From the NCBI GenBank assembly GCA_020348385.1, contig CP070750.1, positions 3,534,332 through 3,598,331 on the forward strand: a DNA stretch of 64,000 nucleotides. The letters run 5' to 3'. Made by a program: the position numbers and the translations under genes. Source of the stretch: Candidatus Aminicenantota bacterium. Its GTDB lineage: Bacteria > Acidobacteriota > Aminicenantia > Aminicenantales > Aminicenantaceae. A model generated the notes under the pieces. The model did no database searches. It was not told the origin of the DNA and saw only the letters and a list, made by a program, of their open reading frames with translations. Positions within the stretch are counted from its first letter, which is position 1. Every line of letters begins with the position of its first letter. Below, one piece after another: positions 60,747-64,000 of this stretch.

Positions 60747-62498
60747 ATGAAAAAATCAGCAGAGGTTTTTGAAAAGCTAAAAGATGCCCAGTTAGTGGCC
60801 CTGTTGAATCCTAGAAGCACAGCCGAATGCACAAAGGCATATGAAATCGCCGAAGCGGAAGGGATTATCCTAGAGATCGCTTTCCGTTCGGAGCATACAA
60901 TTGGAGGCATACAAGCGATAGTCCATGAATATCCGGACGCTCTTATCCTGGCAGGGACTGTGATGACAGGCCGGCAAGCCCAACAGGCAATAGAGGCGGG
61001 AGTGGCAGGAGTGGTGTCTGCCGATTACATCCCCGAGGTAGTCGATGTTTGCATGCAAAAAGATATCATGTGCATTCCAGGGGGGCTTTCTGATGCCGGC
61101 AAACAGCTTGTTCGGAAAGCCGAGGATTATGGGTGTTCTATCGAAGATCTGAAGAAAAATTACCCCTATCAATGGATTTATAAGCTTTTCCCTGCTTTTG
61201 CAGGCAAAATAGCGAACATAGAGCTGGCTAAGGCCTGGAGAGGGCCGTATAAAGATCTGGCTGTTGTCTACACGGGAGGATTGACACTTGAAACGCTGAA
61301 ACAGACGGTTCAGAAAGATCCATATGGCATATTTTGTGCTTCTACCCTGGCCAAACATATAGACAATCCCGAAAAAATGAAAGCGGAAATCAGGCGATGG
61401 AAGAAGGCCCTGAAACCCGACTCTGCTCTCAAAAAGGAAAGGCCGGTTGCGGAAAAACCTGTCGCTCGAACCCAAACGCCTAAAGTCGTGACTTTTGGCG
61501 AAATGATGGTCCGCCTGTCTCCGCCCAAAGGAATACGACTGCAGCAGGCAAATGCGTTCGATGTCCATTTCGGCGGAGCAGAGGCCAACGTGGCAGTGTC
61601 TCTGGCGCAATTCGGCTTGAATGCCTGTTTTTTGAGCGCCTTTCCGGACAATGACCTAGGGGATAATGCCGTCGGGACGTTAAAAAAATATGGCGTGGAC
61701 ACGCAGCTTGTCGTCAGAAAAGGGGATCGGATCGGGATTTATTACCTGGAACATGGGCATGGGCTAAGGCCATCGAAAGTTGTCTATGACCGGGCTCATT
61801 CGGCTGTTTCCAAGCTCGTTCCAAGTGATGTGGATTGGGAAAAGGTATCGGAAGAGATGCGCTGGTTCCACTGGTCAGGGATCACCCCTGCCCTGAGCGA
61901 TTCCTTGCTGGCTATCCTTCGAGCTGGCTTGGAAATGGCCAAAAAGAAGGGGATCACGGTCAGTGTCGACCTTAATTTCCGGAAAAAGCTTTGGAGTGAA
62001 GAAAAGGCAAGGGAGGTGATGACTGATCTCATGTCCTATGTGGATATCCTGATCGGAAACGAAGAAGATCCGATTAGAGTATTCGGCGTCAAACCCAAGG
62101 GTACGGATGTCGACAAGGGCAAGCTACATTTGGAGGGTTACAAAGATTTGACAAAAATCCTTATGGACAAATTTAATTTTAAAAAAGTCGCCATCACGCT
62201 CCGAGAGAGCATCTCTGCTTCGGAGAACTTCTGGTCGGCCTGTCTGTTCAACGGGAAAGAGTTCATCCAGGGGCCTAGATATCACGTGCCGATAATCGAT
62301 CGCGTGGGAACAGGCGATGCCTTTGCCGCCGGATTGATATACAGCCTAATTCGAGGAGAAAAAGATAAAGAAGCGTTGTCCTTCGGGATTGCAGCCGCTT
62401 GCTTGAAACACTCCCTATGGGGAGACTTCAACATCGTCAGCGTCGAGGAGGTGAAACGTTTGGTGGCTGGTGAGACCACAGGTCGCGTCCAGAGATAA
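60747..62498 (+). CDS. Fusion of KDPG aldolase (Eda-like) and PfkB KDG kinase
   Basis: 583 residues joining the last two steps of 2-keto-3-deoxygluconate catabolism. Residues 1-220 are an Eda-like class I aldolase: GIILEIAFRS (Glu43), ILAGTVMT and the Schiff-base Lys146 in WIYKLFPAFAG. A charged linker (222-245, PVAEKPVARTQTP region) leads to a PfkB kinase: VVTFGEMMVRLSPP, FGGAEANVAVSLAQFG, VSVDLNFRKKLW and GTGDAFAAG with the base Asp524. The order is aldolase-kinase, the reverse of the reaction order. The aldolase's ALLNPRSTAEC segment departs from the usual VxRx motif. It starts 12 nt after the SDR. Confidence 0.92.
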   Translation: MKKSAEVFEKLKDAQLVALLNPRSTAECTKAYEIAEAEGIILEIAFRSEHTIGGIQAIVHEYPDALILAGTVMTGRQAQQAIEAGVAGVVSADYIPEVVDVCMQKDIMCIPGGLSDAGKQLVRKAEDYGCSIEDLKKNYPYQWIYKLFPAFAGKIANIELAKAWRGPYKDLAVVYTGGLTLETLKQTVQKDPYGIFCASTLAKHIDNPEKMKAEIRRWKKALKPDSALKKERPVAEKPVARTQTPKVVTFGEMMVRLSPPKGIRLQQANAFDVHFGGAEANVAVSLAQFGLNACFLSAFPDNDLGDNAVGTLKKYGVDTQLVVRKGDRIGIYYLEHGHGLRPSKVVYDRAHSAVSKLVPSDVDWEKVSEEMRWFHWSGITPALSDSLLAILRAGLEMAKKKGITVSVDLNFRKKLWSEEKAREVMTDLMSYVDILIGNEEDPIRVFGVKPKGTDVDKGKLHLEGYKDLTKILMDKFNFKKVAITLRESISASENFWSACLFNGKEFIQGPRYHVPIIDRVGTGDAFAAGLIYSLIRGEKDKEALSFGIAAACLKHSLWGDFNIVSVEEVKRLVAGETTGRVQR

Positions 62499-62511
62499 GA
62501 TAGGGAACATC

Positions 62512-63414
62512 ATGAAAAAAACATGGCACAGGAAGATTGTCATGGCTGTGGGATTGCTGTGTGTTGGCCTTTTGAATGTCTCTGCCGCGGGTGAGGTAAA
62601 CCCCCTGATAGGGAAGCTGAAAAGAGCCATAGCAAGATCGGGAGCCGAGGTCTCGATTGAATTCCAAGATCTGGAAGCGTTTGAAGCATTTGGAATCAAT
62701 CCTGTTGACATGCACGCGGCCAGTCTGATGAAGGTGCCGGTGATGATCGAGGTTTTCAAACAAGCGGAACAGGGGAAATATTCGTTGGATGATAAAATCA
62801 TTGTCACGAATGAGTTTAAGAGCATCGTGGACGGGAGCCCGTATTCGCTTACGATTATCGAAGATTCAGACGATGATATTTATCGACATATCGGAAAGGA
62901 GATGTCATTACGGGAGCTGGTTTATCGGATGATCACAGTGAGCAGCAACCTGGCCACGAATGTTCTCATCGAATTTGTGGGTGTGGAGAACATTAGGAGC
63001 ACGCTTACAGAATGGGGAATCCAAAAAATGAAAGTTCTCCGGGGGGTGGAAGATATCAAGGCTTATGAAAAAGGATTGAACAACCGGACCGATGCTTCGA
63101 GTATGATGCTGATTTTGAAGTCGATCGCAGAAGGACGGGCCGCTTCCGATAAAGCCTGTAAGGAGATGATCGAAATCCTGTCCCGACAAGAGTATCGCAA
63201 CAAGATTCCTGCCGGGCTTCCCGCGGATGTCAGAGTGGCCAACAAAACCGGCTCCATCACACGGATCGACCATGATGCGGCGATCGTTTTTCCCGAGGGC
63301 CGCAAGCCCTATATCCTTGTGGTTTTGACTCGAGGAATCGAAAAACGTGCGGATGCCGAAAAATTGATCGCAGAGCTGAGCCGGATCGTCTATGATTTTG
63401 TAACAAAAAAATAG
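62512..63414 (+). CDS. Class A beta-lactamase-like serine hydrolase, exported
   Basis: 300 residues from the ATG 13 nt after the previous stop. Signal peptide about 1-26, ending VSAA. All four class A landmarks are present: Ser71-x-x-Lys74 (ASLMK), Ser144-x-Asn146 (VSSN), Glu186-x-x-Leu-Asn190 (EKGLN, like E166xxLN170) and Lys245-Thr-Gly (NKTGS). Despite this completeness, many environmental members are penicillin-interacting or esterase-like, so resistance is not implied. AGGGAAC precedes the ATG. It continues the same transcription direction as the sugar operon. Confidence 0.85.
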   Translation: MKKTWHRKIVMAVGLLCVGLLNVSAAGEVNPLIGKLKRAIARSGAEVSIEFQDLEAFEAFGINPVDMHAASLMKVPVMIEVFKQAEQGKYSLDDKIIVTNEFKSIVDGSPYSLTIIEDSDDDIYRHIGKEMSLRELVYRMITVSSNLATNVLIEFVGVENIRSTLTEWGIQKMKVLRGVEDIKAYEKGLNNRTDASSMMLILKSIAEGRAASDKACKEMIEILSRQEYRNKIPAGLPADVRVANKTGSITRIDHDAAIVFPEGRKPYILVVLTRGIEKRADAEKLIAELSRIVYDFVTKK

Positions 63415-63427
63415 AGGAGATAAAAAC

Positions 63428-64000
63428 ATGGCAGAACAGAAAGAATTTCAAGGATTTTCCAAAGAAACCGTCAAGTTTTTTAAAGACCTCAAGAAAAACA
63501 ACACGAAACAATGGTTCGGGGCTCATAAACAGGACCATGTAACCTTTGTGATGCAACCTGCCAGGGCTTTCGTGATGGACATGGGGGATAAACTGAGAAT
63601 CCAAGTCCCAGACATCGTGGCTGTCCCGAAGATCAATAAGTCGCTTTTCCGGATAAACAGAGACACCCGGTTCAGCCCGGACAAATCTCCGTACAAGACC
63701 AACATGGGCATTTTCTTTTGGGAAGGAATCCGACCGCGGATGGAATGCTCGGGATTTTATTTCCATATGGAGCCGAACACCTTGTTGTTGGGCGTCGGCT
63801 TATACATGTTTCCCAAGTACCTGTTCGACACGTACAGAAATTCTGTCGTGCACGCCAAATATGGTAAAGACCTGGCCGAAATTGTGGCCAAGATCGAAAA
63901 AACAAAAGGCTATCAGATTGGAGGAAAGCACTACAAACGCGTTCCTGCTGGTTACGATCCTTCCCACCCCAATGCCGATCTTTTGCTGCATAACGGCATT
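63428..64000 (+). CDS. DUF2461 family protein, cut by the window end
   Basis: 191 codons are visible and the frame is open to base 64000. QGFSKETVKFFKDLKKNN and KQWFGAHKQ at the start, RINRDTRFSPDKSPYKTNM and ECSGFYFHMEPNTLLLGVG are the signature segments of the DUF2461/TIGR02453 family, whose function is unknown. It starts 13 nt after the beta-lactamase-like stop, with GAGGAG upstream. About the last tenth to fifth of the family's usual ~220 residues should lie beyond the window. Confidence 0.88.
   Translation, partial: MAEQKEFQGFSKETVKFFKDLKKNNTKQWFGAHKQDHVTFVMQPARAFVMDMGDKLRIQVPDIVAVPKINKSLFRINRDTRFSPDKSPYKTNMGIFFWEGIRPRMECSGFYFHMEPNTLLLGVGLYMFPKYLFDTYRNSVVHAKYGKDLAEIVAKIEKTKGYQIGGKHYKRVPAGYDPSHPNADLLLHNGI

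Noticed and set aside
1..64000. tRNA, rRNA, CRISPR arrays, prophage or intact insertion sequences
   Set aside because: I read both strands for cloverleaf arms, regularly spaced repeats and transposase or integrase motifs and found none that I could support.

Overview
The window looks like a chromosomal stretch of an anaerobic, polysaccharide-degrading Gram-negative bacterium, most likely Candidatus Aminicenantes (OP8) or a close relative in the Acidobacteriota region of the tree. This is inference from gene content: six-bladed beta-propeller lipoproteins, orphan FtsX-type permeases with a PadR regulator, S41, S8 and C45 exported hydrolases, many Tat-exported sugar oxidoreductases, a TRAP transporter and outer-membrane barrels. 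It is dense and well preserved. I saw no tRNA, rRNA, CRISPR array, phage or intact transposase. The only mobile-looking item is a 274-bp imperfect palindrome at 50413-50686.

Layout. 1-6.8 kb: S41 peptidase, two paralogous beta-propeller lipoproteins, a small membrane protein, a GT4 glycosyltransferase and an S8 protease. 6.8-14.3 kb, mostly minus strand: exported transglutaminase-like protein, nucleotide-sugar dehydrogenase, C45 acyltransferase/hydrolase, FtsX permease and PadR regulator. 14.4-23 kb, plus strand: ECF sigma factor with a membrane partner and a zinc-ribbon membrane protein, a PleD-like diguanylate cyclase, asparagine synthetase AsnA, a GNAT, an outer-membrane barrel and a cytosolic four-PAS histidine kinase.

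23.2-36.5 kb is the most interesting part. Two Gfo/Idh/MocA oxidoreductases, a fucose-isomerase-like protein and a TIM-barrel isomerase/epimerase all carry twin-arginine signals. With them is a DUF1080 (3-keto-disaccharide hydrolase) lipoprotein. The isomerase starts an operon with a GHMP kinase resembling plant glucuronokinase and a complete TRAP transporter (DctP-DctQ-DctM). A Tat lipoprotein GH51-like arabinofuranosidase and an acyl esterase lie just beyond. I read this as a periplasmic oxidise-eliminate-hydrolyse route for glycosides (3-keto-glycoside chemistry) feeding an acidic sugar through TRAP into the cytosol.

36.6-50.4 kb: CocE-type hydrolase, a sodium:solute symporter divergent from an HpcH/HpaI aldolase plus six-hairpin glycosidase operon, a ProX/YbaK deacylase, tandem GNAT, PrsW, a TAP-type peptidase, an outer-membrane barrel, a parvulin lipoprotein and another TIM-barrel isomerase. 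50.4-54.7 kb: the palindromic element, then a HutH-type ammonia-lyase in one operon with a SpoIIE phosphatase. 54.9-64 kb: a CrtI-like FAD enzyme divergent from an operon of an Fe-S Old Yellow Enzyme, a fumarate-reductase-type flavoprotein, an SDR, a fused KDPG aldolase-KDG kinase, a class A beta-lactamase-like protein and a DUF2461 protein cut by the window end. The fused enzyme supplies the last two steps of uronate catabolism, which fits the uronate theme of the 29-33 kb operon.
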